Position numbers and translations under genes: made by a program. From Yponomeuta sedellus (taxonomy: Eukaryota > Arthropoda > Insecta > Lepidoptera > Yponomeutidae), in assembly GCA_934045075.1 (NCBI GenBank), contig OW203726.1, positions 3,057,535 through 3,121,534 on the forward strand: a stretch of DNA of 64,000 nt, given 5' to 3'. Below, piece by piece: positions 51,833-63,060 of this stretch (positions are counted from its first letter, which is position 1; each line of letters opens with the position of its first letter). The notes beneath the pieces are model-generated. The model saw nothing but the letters and a program-made list of their open reading frames with translations, ran no database searches and had not been told where the DNA came from.

Positions 51833-52639
51833 CCGTTCAGTTCGACTAATTCCATTGCATTTCATTTCATCTCATTTAATTTAATTTCATTTCATAAAGT
51901 GCCGTCTCTGAACCTTCATAAGCAGCAATCCTAGTCTAGGAGCCATCGGATACAATGACCCCGCGTAAATCTCCACAGAGCCCCGTTCTGGCGGAATTCA
52001 TAAATTATGATTCACTTGTTCACAGACAACCTTTTTTATAGTAACGCTTATATTGTGCAACGCCATTTTTATTGGTTCTCGATGGTTCAGAGGGTCTGCT
52101 TAAAATGCCCATATCAACTTTTATGCATTTTACTCGAGTAAATTATGGCGGTATTTCAACAGGAAGGTTGCCATTGTATCCACGTTAACATTATGAAGAA
52201 AAATTAAAATTTAATCGTATAAAGGTAATTCAACTGTGACTAGATGACATAACAGTGTAATGTCATTTATTCTCAACGAGATTACATTCATACGATTAAA
52301 TATTAATTAATCTTGATGATATCACATTGTGATCTCATCTATTTGCGGGTTTGATTATAAAAAATAATTCCTTTTTACTCTTATAAAGGTAAAATGTGAA
52401 CCGTTATCCATTTAACAATTGGATTAGTTTACAATATTATTTTTTTATTATTATTATTGACACATTTATTACACCTAAAATAAAGTACTATATTCATCGT
52501 TCCTATTGCAAGTCATATGTCAAAAAAACATTATTTTCGTTTTTTCAACTAAATTGAAGAAAAACTTGATTGTGACTGTAAGCTTAGGTAAGATTTATGA
52601 TGTTTTGTTATATTTGTAATGTTTTTACTTTTCTTACAA
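51833..52639. other. No gene recognised; possibly single-copy
   Basis: 52080-52190 holds a 14-bp palindrome TTTACTCGAGTAAA. (TTA)n near 52445. No domain or repeat recognised. Confidence 0.4.
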
Positions 52640-52850
52640 ATTAACCAAACATTACATTTTACATACTGGCACATACATTGCTTCTGGCCCCACACTAGGA
52701 TACCCTGTGTCGTGGGAACCAGAAAAAACAACATCACAAACATGTAAACATCCAAGACCTGGACTTTTTTTTTTGTTTCCAGCCGGGATTCGAACCCGGG
52801 ACCTCTTGCATGGTAGGCAGACCGCTACCGCTACGCCACAGAGGTCGTCA
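52640..52850 (-). repeat. tRNA-derived SINE, family A
   Basis: 'cttctggccccacactagga', 'acatccaagacctggact', inverted B box GGGATTCGAACCC, 'accgctacgccacagaggtc'. Confidence 0.85.
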
Positions 52851-53463
52851 GAACGTCGAATTCGGTGACAAACGTTTTTTTTTTGACATGGGACTTTTTG
52901 CAATATGAACTTCGATTTAGCGGGTTTAATTCTCTTAATCGTCCTTAAGACTAAAAAAATACCCTCCTGACTTGTGGAGAGTGTTAACGCCATCTGTGGT
53001 CGTGGCAAATACGTCGAAGGAAGCTATTATAGATAAATATCTGCGAGGTTTCCGTAACATTCACTAGGTGGCTCTGCGTGAGATGGTGCTGCCACCCGTG
53101 TTAGTTTTTAAGTTTCTTTCATTCGAGTATTATAGAAATATTTTAATAATATTTTTGACCCGTATCAGTCAGCCTACATTAAAGTATTTAAAGAGGAGAG
53201 AAGAGGAGAAGGAAGGAGAGAAGACTAACTTCGCAGGGAAGCACGAGAGCTTTACCAGAGAGCAAAGGAATTTCCTTTTCCTACCCTAACGTATATTGTC
53301 TCACATGTTTACATGGTCCCTGGTCCATCTAAAAAAGTAGTCCTTTAATTTTTTTAGTAGGAGTAAAAGTGACACTAGACTGTATCTATCTCAGAACGTA
53401 GATTTTTTTGGGCATACTTATTGATGTATTAGGTTTAAGATTACTTGAGAAAAGATGGTCGGA
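52851..53463. other. No gene recognised
   Basis: Purine-rich block 53185-53230. 73-codon ORF 53068-53289 unrecognised. Confidence 0.35.
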
Positions 53464-53610
53464 GCGGAATCACACGAGTGTAATACTACTTCCTGCTCTG
53501 TATAAAACAAATTAAGTGTCATATTAGTTCCGATATTTTTATTACACGAATATTATATTCGATTCTATCCGATAGTAGCCGAGGTATATTCTAAAAGCTA
53601 ACAGACTAAC
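53464..53610 (-). mobile_element. TIR MITE, partial reverse copy
   Basis: 'cacacgagtgtaatactact', 'tgtcatattagttccgatat', ending 'gaggtatattctaaaagcta'. Inverse of 49637-49770. Confidence 0.7.
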
Positions 53611-53814
53611 GTCGATCTTCTGTTCCTCGATATGTGTAGGTGCCGCCTGTACGCTTAGCATGGTTTTATTGTCCTACGTGTTTACGAGCTCTGTAAGTTC
53701 TAGTTTTTCCTTACCCTTATGTTTATGTTTATTTAACTTTACTGTCTGGCAACCCTTTTCCCATGTTAGCTCGAATTTGGGGAGGATCCAAGATACGATA
53801 CGCTTTTCTGGGCA
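53611..53814. other. No feature recognised
   Basis: Unassigned. Confidence 0.3.
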
Positions 53815-53995
53815 TACTTATTGATTTTTGCCGAAGCTACTTTAGCGTAACGCGGTTCAAAACATGCGTAAAGTAAACTTTGTGCAACAGGACTAATACA
53901 ACATAAAGGATTATTTAGATGACAATGATGTCTGGAATTAAAGCCAGTACAATGCATGGGTTCTATGTTTTATAATAATTATGTAAACTCTAACG
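53815..53995 (+). pseudogene. LINE C-terminal remnant (family Z), broken
   Basis: 'taacgcggttcaaaacatgc', 'gtaaagtaaactttgtgcaa', 'aggattatttagatgacaat', 'gatgtctggaatta' parallel 43898-43990 but with stops and frameshifts. Confidence 0.65.
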
Positions 53996-53997
53996 TT

Positions 53998-54112
53998 AAA
54001 CCTGTAATGGCATTCGTTAAGCCATGTCAGATGCCTTATGGGCGGCTTGATAACTTCTGACAGTAAGGCTCGCCACAGTCTTAAAATCCTCTATTAATTT
54101 GGACTTGTCCGC
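53998..54112 (+). repeat. 5S-SINE middle fragment
   Basis: 'tgtaatggcattcgttaagc' to 'attaatttggacttgtcc'; joined directly to the reverse LINE. Confidence 0.7.
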
Positions 54113-54760
54113 CTGGGACGTCCCTTACCAGCCCTTCCACACACATTCGCAATTTATATTTCTTTCGTCACCTTTCTTCCTTCATCCTCTCCACATGTTC
54201 AAACCAACGCAACATTCCTTTCTCAATTCCAGTCACTACATCCTCTTTCAGTCCACAACGTTCTCTAATCAGACTATTGCGTATCCTGTCATTCAAAGTA
54301 ACACTACACATACTTCTCAAAGGCCTCATTTCTACTGCATTAATTCTACTTTCTTGTTTCTTTTGCTACAACCAAGTCTCGCTACCATACATAAGTGTTG
54401 GGACCAACACGCCACTATGAATAGCCAATCTAGCTCTTTTGGAGATGTTTCGGCTGCACACAATGGAGTGCGAGGCACCGTTTACACAATTTCCCGCTTT
54501 TACTCTTCTTTCTATTACACCTTCACACTTTCCATCACTCGTAAACAGGCTTCCCAAATAGACAAATTCTTTTACTTGTTCCACTCTTTCGCCTCTAATC
54601 GTTATCTTGCACTCAATCATTTCATCATCTTTTTCAAAGACCAGTACTTTCGCCTTACTCACATTCATGTTCTTACCTTTCCTTTTAAAAGCCTCATCCA
54701 TTACCGTGACTTGTGTCTGCAATTCTTCGACCGACGATGCGAAGTACACTAGGTTCTAAA
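54113..54760 (-). pseudogene. RTE-type LINE ORF2 C-terminal region
   Basis: Open for 127 codons at 54366-54749 (ASSVEELQTQVTVMDEAFKR, then MNVSKAKVLVFEKD, CKITIRGERVEQVKEFVYLG, LVPTLMYGSETW), the thumb/C-terminal region of an RTE-type reverse transcriptase. A stop follows the W at ~54365. The same sense resumes with INAVEMR, RIRNSLIRERCGLKED and MLRWF-HVERM to ~54170. It overlaps in sense with 24740-25060 and represents an older, longer copy. Catalytic motifs upstream are missing. Confidence 0.85.
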
Positions 54761-54903
54761 AAGACCTACCTACTATATTTATTAAGCTATATGTTGTTCA
54801 CTTGTTTCAAGGACGCGTTATACTCTTAAAAGATGTTTTTTGAGACTGTTGACGCAGACCGCGCGTCATTGTGTAGCTCTAAGTATATTAATGTATTTAT
54901 GTA
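54761..54903. other. No feature recognised
   Basis: Short unassigned gap. Confidence 0.3.
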
Positions 54904-55385
54904 GTACTAGCTGGTGCCTGCGAATTCGTCTGCGCAGGATTAGTATTTTGAGTAGCTTCGCGTAGCGTAGCGTAGAAAAGGTTAAGGCAGCGCACGCCAG
55001 AATAGCTCGCAGATGGTAGATTTTTTCGAACTTACTTGACGTTTTGCTCACGCTTGTGAGTCACTTGCCTCGATCTGTCAACCGGTGCTAACTAAAAAGA
55101 ACGTAAACTACCCGTCACCCACGACACAGGCTGCGCCTAGTGCGGCAGTCGTAATAGACCATACTTACTGTATTCAATTTCTTATAAATAATCATATTAT
55201 TATTAATTTTTTTTATTATTTACTTATCGTTATGTTTTGTACCATTCACACAATATAATTATAAATTATAAGCATAAGCAATATTATGGTAAAGTTTCAC
55301 TAAAATCCATTCAGTACTTTTTACGTGTGAGAGTAACAAACATCCATCCATCCATGGTTACAAACTATCCCATTTCTAATATTAG
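54904..55385 (-). mobile_element. Helitron-like element (reverse)
   Basis: Left end ACTAGCTGGTGCCTGCGAAT is the inverted CTAG terminus with a short hairpin (CTGCGAATTCGTCTGCGCAG). The right end, read in reverse, is 'taatattagaaatggg', with 'gttactctcacacgtaaaaa' and 'tactgaatggatttta', a common Helitron-like 5' region. mariner copy 2 starts at its right edge. Confidence 0.6.
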
Positions 55386-55387
55386 TA

Positions 55388-56667
55388 CATAGGCTGCTAC
55401 TTATGTATGCGGAATCTGGGATTCCAATAATTTTAAACGCAATGTCTGACCTCCATGGTCAAATTCGTTCTTTTTTAAATACTGGCCGCTAATACTTTTC
55501 TCTTATATACGTTAGTGTTTTGTTTTTGTTGGGTTTATATTGTCATATCGCTGAAAAAATGGAACTCACTCGTGAAAATATTCGTGCTATCATTTATTAC
55601 GATTTTTGACGTAGTTTAATGCAACAACAGTGCGTAGATCAACTAACTTCGACTTTTGGTGGTGAAGCTTCATCAAAAACGACTGTGTATCACTGGTTTA
55701 GTGAGTTTAATCGCGGGCGCAGTAAGCTCACGGACGAAGTTAAAGAAAGTCGCCCGAAATCGGTGTTTGTGCCACAAAATATTGAAGCTGTGATGCAAGA
55801 CCGCCATGTTACGTATCGCGAGATAGAGGCTATTCTGGGAATATGTATGACGAGCATTAATAGGATATTACATGAACATTTATTTGTCTGTAAAAAAAAA
55901 TTGTTCCTGTTGGATCCCGCACAACTTAACTCAGGATCAAAAAGATGCTCGCGTCGAATGGTGCAAGAAAACCTTAAAAAATTCAACGGAGGCGACTCAA
56001 AATCTGTTTATAATATCTACACAGGTGACGAATCCTGGATCTACTCGTACGATCCTGAAACTAAACAACAATCAACAGTTTGGGTGTTTCAAAATGAGCC
56101 GAACCCTACGAAAGTGGCTCGTGCAAAAAGCACTGTAAAGCAAATGGTGGCCTGCTTTTTTGGTATTAATGGCCCTGTGGCTACAATACCACTGAAGAAT
56201 CGCAGAACGGTTAATTCGGAGTGGTACACGACCATTTCTTTGCCGGAAGTATTTGAAGAAATACGCCAAAACAACCAGCGACGCAGAATCATACTTCACC
56301 ATGACAATGCCAGCTGTCATACATCTCAGGAAACAACTACATTTTTGGACGGTCAAAAAATAGAATTGATGGGTCATCCACCGTACAGCCCTGATTTGGC
56401 TCCCAATGATTTCTATTTATTCCCAAATATAAAGAATAAATTACTTGGTCAACGATTTTCGACCCGTGAAGATGCCGTAGATGTGTTCAAACAGCACGTT
56501 TTGGAGATACCTCAATCAGAGTGGAAAAAGTGTTTTACAAATTGGTTTCATCGAATGCAAAAGTGCATCGATCATAGTGGAGAATACTTTGAAAAATAAT
56601 AAAAGCATATTTAGCCATATACATTTGTTTATTTTTTCTATTCCTTATACATAAGTAGCAGCCCTCG
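55388..56667 (+). mobile_element. mariner element copy 2, inactive
   Basis: TA flanks at 55386-55387 and 56668-56669. 1280 bp with the same TIRs as copy 1 (right TIR has one change, CTTATACATAAG). Confidence 0.95.
55559..56599 (+). pseudogene. mariner transposase, stop and compensating frameshifts
   Basis: ATG at 55559, stop TGA at codon 17 (copy 1 has CGA), then an open 326-codon frame to 56599. It contains YTGDESWIYSYD, HHDNASCHTS and YSPDLAPNDFYLF (D,D34D). Between the A-run at ~55882 and the A-run at ~55976 the open frame gives an unrelated peptide, while the next frame gives the family sequence WIPHNLTQDQKDARVEWCKK. Two opposite-sense indels therefore keep the ORF open but scramble about 30 residues. 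A 12-bp deletion near 55793 removes four codons relative to copy 1. Not functional. Confidence 0.95.
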
Positions 56668-56669
56668 TA

Positions 56670-57237
56670 GTAAGTATTCCTACACTTATGTGTATAAGCT
56701 CTTATTTACACGAATGCAATAAAATTTATGATATGTAAGACATTCGCACGAGCCATCTTTTATGCGTCATAAAACAGCACGCGCTCCTTAACCGTAGTGG
56801 TGACGAATTTAATGTCCTATGAACTTCTTTAAGTTCCGCGCAGTAAAAGTGAAATAAAAAAACTATAATTAAAGAAACAAGTTCACAACCCTACTAGGGA
56901 TAAATTTAATAAACTGAGAAAGAAAAAAAAACTTCGGATACGTGGTTTGATTATATCAGCGGTACAAAAGCGCACAAACTTTAGTATTTCTTAATGAATT
57001 AAATCTTTCAATAAATTAACTAATACAGTTAATTAAATATTACGTAGGTATATTATATTATTTCTTCTTCCCATATATAATTTATTTATTAGTATGTATG
57101 TATATCTTAATTATTTATTCATTTAATTATTTATGTATGTGGTTTAAGTAAGTTTAAATAAATTTTGTTGAATTACAAATTTTAATATTTCTATATTGTA
57201 CCGACTACCCGTCTCTAATTTCTCTCTTCTCTCCTTT
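56670..57237. other. No gene recognised; AT-rich
   Basis: Unassigned. Confidence 0.3.
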
Positions 57238-57355
57238 TATGGTTGCCTGGAATAAATCGCTTTTAGTAATAAGGCCGCCATTTGTTCTGTATTTTTTATA
57301 TAATCTCTGTTACTGTAATTTCTGTGTACAATAAAGAATATTATATCTATCTAAT
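57238..57355 (+). repeat. LINE 3' end (family X), well preserved
   Basis: 'tggttgcctggaataaatcg', 'taataaggccgccatttgtt', 'gtgtacaataaagaatatta', 'tatctatcta'. Confidence 0.7.
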
Positions 57356-57515
57356 GATTCGCGATACTCATACATAGTTAAATACCCGTCACCACGTCCA
57401 CGCGAGACCACGGCGACTGTAACGCTACCGAAACGTCGGGAAATAAGGTAATTACGTTTCACCTAATAAATAATCGGGATTTGACCCGTTCAATATATAA
57501 CTACGTACAAACTTT
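57356..57515. repeat. Penelope-type family 2 repeat
   Basis: 'attcgcgatactcatacata', 'gagaccacggcgactgtaac', 'gctaccgaaacgtcgggaaa', 'aggtaattacgtttcaccta', 'atttgacccgttcaatat'. Confidence 0.55.
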
Positions 57516-58639
57516 AATCGAGTTCCACTGAAAACAGCCGTTTCTGGCAGAAATCGATTTAAGTCCTAGGTTGTTGATCCTAGATTCTAGACTGTAATTT
57601 TTTAAAATTGTTAATATAATAAATAGTGACAGATATTAAGATTTTTAGTGTTTACTTTTTGAAAAAAAACTTATAAAACAAGTTCTGATTTTTGTGGCCC
57701 ATCCCAAAGCGCCTTAATGTGACATAACGTACATGCGTAACGTATATGCCGTGAGTATCTTTATTCTTGTTTGACGACATTTCTATTGATTTCATTTGTC
57801 TATAAAACTTTATTTTTGTATTACTTTGCAATGAAGCGAGGCTAAGCCCTATTAATGGAAAACATACCAAACTACACATCATAAAAGTCCCTTCGGGAAT
57901 CTACGTTCGCGCAGACTAGGATGAAGTGTAACGAGAGTACCCGAAGCTATAAGTACATTCAACATGATCTTTAACCGATACGGTTAAGGTGCAGAATTGA
58001 TTGCCGCAGTAGCGCTACCAATTTCGCTCAGGCTCACACCTGCATTGATGACGTTGAATCAACCAATAGCAACAAAGGCGCGCGGCCTGCCATAAAATGA
58101 AACTATCTGATTGGTCGATCAACTTGCCGCACATCCAAAATTTGGTCATCTGCGCAGGTACATCCGCGAGACTTATTTCTTGTGTAGCACTGTACCTCCC
58201 TACCGGCTAAGTGGATTGAAATTTCTTAGATCGCAAAAAAACGCATTTTTGCATGCAAACAATGGTCTGGTAATTTCACCCTCCTATAACATCACTATGG
58301 TGACTCACTTTTAGAACCCTCGAAATTTACTTCACTCTATACGTACATACCCTTATGACTAAATAGCAAATGACTCATAATTTTACTTAATTGATTACAC
58401 GAGTACCAAAGTTCCCAACTTATTTAGACTAGATTTAGAACCCTACTTAGAATTTTTCCATAGTAAACTCAAACTCATTATTTTTATTCACTATTAAACA
58501 AGATGTTTACTAAACATCAAAATTGTTAGTTTCATAATTCATAGATTATGTGGAGGAGAAACTGACAAAAAAAAATCCACATTCATTCTTTTAAAAACAG
58601 GTTTCAACTTAATTAATAATATTAATGAACGACTTACTC
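57516..58639. other. No gene recognised
   Basis: Partial echo of 2489 near 57565-57585. 57980-58140 is GC-richer and unassigned. ORFs 57652-57882 and 58111-58314 have no recognised domain. Confidence 0.4.
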
Positions 58640-58735
58640 GTATGAAGCGAAGGTGATCTGTCAGGATCGCGGCAAGTGGCAGTGCCTGGTTTCTGCCTAC
58701 CCCTCTGGGATACAGTCGTGAGGTTATGTATGTGT
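58640..58735 (+). repeat. RTE-type LINE 3' tail
   Basis: 'gaagcgaaggtgatctgtca', 'gcggcaagtggcagtgcctg', 'ctacccctctgggatacagt', 'gtgaggttatgtatgt'. Confidence 0.7.
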
Positions 58736-58895
58736 AATAATATTACTCTAGACATAGTCGTCCCCGTTCACACTATTTTAGTACAGACATCTTTGTTTTC
58801 CAACTAATCCTTAATGTTATAATAAGGTTTTATTAGGCTTTTTGCATAAAGTATGCTTAACACCATTTTTAACCCGACTCGGTGGTAACTCTGAT
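58736..58895. other. No feature recognised
   Basis: Short gap. Confidence 0.3.
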
Positions 58896-59291
58896 ATAAT
58901 CTTGGGGAAACCTAATTAGAGGCTAAAAATTCCACCCATGCCGGGATTCGATCCCGCGACCTCTGGCTATCCTTGCCAGCGCTCTTTACAACTGAGCTAA
59001 TGGGCGACTCACCGGCATCAGTGAAATTTCGAGTCACTGAAATCAGTGAAAGTGAAACTACTTCGGCCAGATGTCGCTGCTTGTACGTAATACAGACAAT
59101 ATTGTAAAGAAGTTTGAAATTTCACTGATGCCGGTGAGTCGCCCATTAGCTCAGTTGGAAAGAGTGCTGGCACTGATAGCCAGAGGTTGCGGGTTCGAAT
59201 CCCGGTATGGGTGGAATTTTTAGCCTCTAATTAGGTTTTTAAAATTGTCCTTAGCACCTGTTAGTTCATTAATAGTAATATAATAATCTTG
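58896..59291. mobile_element. Large foldback TFR, 9-bp TSD
   Basis: ATAATCTTG at 58896-58904 and 59283-59291. Left half: inverted 3' end, tRNA-like domain and 'gactcaccggcatcagtgaa'. Right half: direct body end, tRNA-like domain (acceptor GCCCATT, B box GGGTTCGAATCCC) and linker. The arms pair over more than 100 bp. Subfamily differs by TAATTAGG and GTGGAA. Confidence 0.85.
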
Positions 59292-59774
59292 AGGAATTTT
59301 ATTGTAGAATCGTATACAGTGCCTCATGAAGGACTAACTTATGGAATTGACAATTTATGGTTATTCTTAGCATAAACATTATGATGGCTCAAATGTTTTC
59401 GAAGTAGGTAAGTATACTTGTTAGCAAAAACCAAAATATTTTATTTGTTTTTTTTCCCGGGATAATTAATTTATCCCTCGTCATTTAACCGCATTTAAAA
59501 AGTCAAAATTTCGCGTAAAGCTCCCCTCTTTCAGCAATTAAATGCAGATCAAAAAGGGCTGGCGGGAAACAAAAAAAAACCGCGTTTTATTTTTTGTCTG
59601 CGCTGGGAGGAAAAGGGCAATAAAAATAAATTATGGTTTTTAATTTCGGCGCTATTTCACAAAGTAATGGTAGTGAAGCTTAAGCCACTGTAGATGTCCT
59701 TAATGATAGAAAAGGAGCTATGGCGAACTTTTTTAACACTAAATTTGTTGAGGTGCATTAAAGTCACTACGATT
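59292..59774. other. No gene recognised; possibly single-copy
   Basis: 59430-59700 not matched elsewhere in the window. A-runs and CCCGGG. Confidence 0.35.
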
Positions 59775-60002
59775 CAATAATAAATGTTCATAGACATATT
59801 AAACAAATCTTGTTAGCCCTATACTAAGTGCAACTAATTAACTTGTGTATGATACATTTAATACAATAAATATATATATAACATCCAAGACCCGAGACAA
59901 ACTAGAAAAGTTCGTTTCCTACTTTGACCCGGCCGGGGATCGAACCCGAGACCTTTGGTTTTACAGACAGCGTGCCAAACCGCTGCGCCACCAAGGTCGT
60001 CA
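59775..60002 (-). repeat. tRNA-derived SINE, family B
   Basis: 'aataaatgttcatagacata', 'acatccaagacccgagacaa', 'ggccggggatcgaacccgag', 'gccaccaaggtcgtc'. Confidence 0.85.
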
Positions 60003-60118
60003 ATCAATCAAGGAGGTTATAACAATATAATAATATGAAGATTAGCTCGAATGCATGCTTTTGTCGTGGAAATTCCACGAATCCGCATTGAGCGATTCAC
60101 GAATTCTTTTATAATAAG

Positions 60119-60490
60119 AACGGCAAGCGCTCGCGGCCTAGGCGTACCGAGTGATTGAAATCAATCACTTGAGTTAAGCAATAGCAGGCGCGGTCAGGCG
60201 CAGGATGGGCGACTGTCCCGTGACTACCGCTAGTGGCATTTTTCCGAGCGCTTCCGTGCTTCGCAAGGCACGTTAAGCCGTTGGTGACGGATGTCATGTA
60301 ATGGCAGTCGTTAAGCCATCTCAGAGGCCTTATGGGCGGCTTAATAACTTCTGACAGTAAGGCCCGCCACTGTCTAACAATCCTCCACCAACCTGGACTT
60401 GACCTCCGTGGTGGAGTATGGCCTAACCTTCCTGCGATGCAGTAAGAGACCTGTGCCCCAGCAGTGGGGATGTACAAGGGTTGATAACGA
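60119..60490 (+). mobile_element. 5S-SINE, full length
   Basis: Head with GTTAAGCAAT, GCGCGGTCAGGC, GGATGGGCGACTG (box C mutated at two sites), body and end GGTTGATAACGATGAA. The 134-codon minus ORF across it is SINE sequence. Confidence 0.8.
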
Positions 60491-60499
60491 TGAAAACGA

Positions 60500-60685
60500 T
60501 CCATTAAATGCAATAAAAGAGATTATAAACAAAATTGAATGCATGTTATGAACAGACATTTATTTTAGTTTACAACAGTGTGAATAGGATGAATAGAGTC
60601 TGTGTGAATAGGGTCTGTGTGAATAGAGTCTGTTCATAACATCCATTAAATTTTGTTTATAATCTCTTTTATTGCATTTAATGGA
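60500..60685. repeat. Foldback with ~58-bp arms and repeated loop
   Basis: TCCATTAAATGCAATAAAAG... and ...GTTATGAACAGAC pair with GTCTGTTCATAAC... and ...CTTTTATTGCATTTAATGGA. The ~70-bp loop has three to four copies of GTGTGAATAGRGTCT. Confidence 0.8.
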
Positions 60686-60689
60686 TATC

Positions 60690-61740
60690 GAGTGGAATGG
60701 AAGTAAAAGGATTTCCAAAAATTTGATCCGTGATGTTGGAAATTAGACCACGCAGTAAAACGAAATCACTGAAAATAATATTAACAGATAGTGAATTTTG
60801 CTGAATAGATATGTATTGCGTTTCTCTGGGAATAATCATGATTCATCAAATTATTTATAGGTAATTTTCGGGGTTTCAAAGTAAATATGAATATTATAAT
60901 ACTACCCAACCCCGCAAACATTGTTTTGCCATTTCAATTACCCTACCAACTATTTTCAGACTTACCAAATATACACAAAAAAAAACCATAGAATTCGGTG
61001 AAGCAGAGAGCAGAACTGAACAGTTATAACAAACACTGACACGAGATTTTTATATCAATTAAATAAAGAAATACAAAATAGCGGGAACGCTTCCCGACCT
61101 GTCAAATTTTCTTCTTTTCTCGTTAAAGCCATACTGTTCATTAGTGGCCAGTATCTATTCATCTCGCTGGAGTGTGAATAACCGGGTACATTCTACCAGA
61201 AATGACACTTGGCATATTCTTCGTCAACGTTATCAACACAAACGAACCATAGTAAGTAGGTAGTTAAAAAATAACTAGACAATAACCATTGTTTACTTCA
61301 AGTACAAAAAAACGTTTATCAGTAAACTTACCCTATCCACCAGTTTCTAAATTACAATTTTACTAAGTGAATACTTAATTATCTCTTCTATACCTACTAC
61401 GAAAATAGTATTTCCCAAAGAAAACCTTCCGCTTACCAACCGTAGGTCTAGCTGCATCTTTATCTGGTCGATTCACCCCATTAACGGGGCTGCGTCGGCG
61501 GTAATTTATCAAAACGTCATTAATCTTGTTGTGGATTACCCCAAGAAGTGCACTGGTGATTAAGACCTTTTTGCTCAGCGCGGCGACTGGCTGACAACCC
61601 TTCTTGGCTTTATTAGGGTTACAAAAAGAAAAAAGATGTTTTTATTTTTTCGTTTGTTCCAAATACAAATATTACTGTCAGCAGTTGATACTTATGATTT
61701 TATTTAAGCTTTAATTTTTTTCAATAATAATATACAATAT
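60690..61740. other. No gene recognised; candidate conserved non-coding block
   Basis: 61435-61625 is compositionally balanced, with 'gattcaccccattaacgggg', 'cgtcattaatcttgttgtgg' and other TAAT cores, and no repeat match here. Only a possibility. Confidence 0.3.
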
Positions 61741-61744
61741 GAAA

Positions 61745-61945
61745 CCTGAGTCTCTGGGGTGTCCAAATACCTCAGCTGTTGAAATTATGAATTTGCGGTG
61801 GGCACGCGTGGTAATTAAGAACATACTATGAGGTGATCTGTCAGGATCGTGGCAAGTGGCAATCCCTGATCTCTGCATAACCCTCTGGGATACAGGCGTG
61901 AGGTTATGCTACATTATGTTTTATTCTCTCTGAGAAAAGGCACAG
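61745..61945. repeat. R3 repeat interrupted by an RTE LINE tail
   Basis: R3 ('ctcagctgttgaaattatga', 'gcggtgggcacgcgtggtaa') is broken at ~61828 by the RTE tail ('ggtgatctgtcaggatcgtg' to 'gtgaggttatgctac', ~61830-61912) and resumes 'tctctctgagaaaaggcaca'. Confidence 0.65.
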
Positions 61946-62814
61946 AAATACATATAAGTTGTCCCGATGAATTTGGCACAGAATCCTTACGATTCTTGTT
62001 GCCATGGCAACCCAATTAATATCTTTGAGTTTGGCTTGAAAAAATTTTACAGTAACAATAAAATATTATCCCACAGGAACGCATTACCAGGATATCAAGC
62101 ATCCTCAATTTTTATTTAATTTAATATTGTCCTATGAGACCTGTGTCCAACAGTGGTCTGATTATGGCAGATTATGATGATGATAATGTCTCAATTTAGA
62201 TCTTTCTGTATGCCAAGTTTCTTGTAACTCCGTTCAGTCGTTATTGCGTGATCGAGAAACAAATATCTTCACAAACTTTTATATCCTAAAATTTCCTTTA
62301 CAGCACGTCTAATTTTACAATAAAATGTAATTAAACATCATCAAACAAACATCAAAGCATCGTCACAAACTTTTACATTTATAATATTTGTAGAAAATTG
62401 GATTTCTTCACTTTGATAGTATTTAAAAAAAACTGAACGAAACGAAATATACATTTACCAGCTCAATTTCTTGCTACTGTATTTTGTTCAGCCTATTTAT
62501 TTTGTTCATTGATTTTCTCCCCGACTTTTAAATTAGTTTATACATTATGAAACTTGGCGACCGGGCAAAGATTGTTCACAATATTATCTCGTTGAAAGTT
62601 CTCCAGCAAGAATGTTGCGAGCAAGTTTTCTTTTCCGAAAACCGCTCGGGCAGAGTCTAAATTCAACAAATGCCTTTAACTTAACTAAGTAACATCTATG
62701 GAGATAGGAAACCGTATACTATCGACAGCAGATCAGTTTTTACGTGCGCGTTCTCTAATGCATTCCTTTAGGGACGAATTAGCAACGAAAATGTTGGAGT
62801 TGACCTTTCGAAAT
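61946..62814. other. No gene recognised
   Basis: 'aacagtggtctgattatggc' at ~62148 resembles a LINE end. Otherwise AT-rich and unassigned. Confidence 0.35.
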
Positions 62815-63060
62815 TAAATGAAACGAAAATGTTTTATTCACAGTAACGCAGAAACTGCGGCTTAATGAACGTTACAATTCAAACTAGGTGTCCATTTCAA
62901 AATCTAGATTATTTTGGAGAAAATTTGGACAAGAAAACTCCAAACTTAGTTTTTTCAAAGTCCTTAATTAACAGAGATTACATAATTATTATAAAATATA
63001 GAACTCACGCATTGTACTGGCTTTAATTCCAGACATCATCGTCATTTCGATTGCACCTAT
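62815..63060 (-). repeat. LINE 3' end (family Z)
   Basis: 'aaaatgttttattcacagta', 'gcagaaactgcggcttaatg', 'ctccaaacttagttttttca', 'gctttaattccagacatcat'. Inverse of 43970-44190. Confidence 0.7.
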
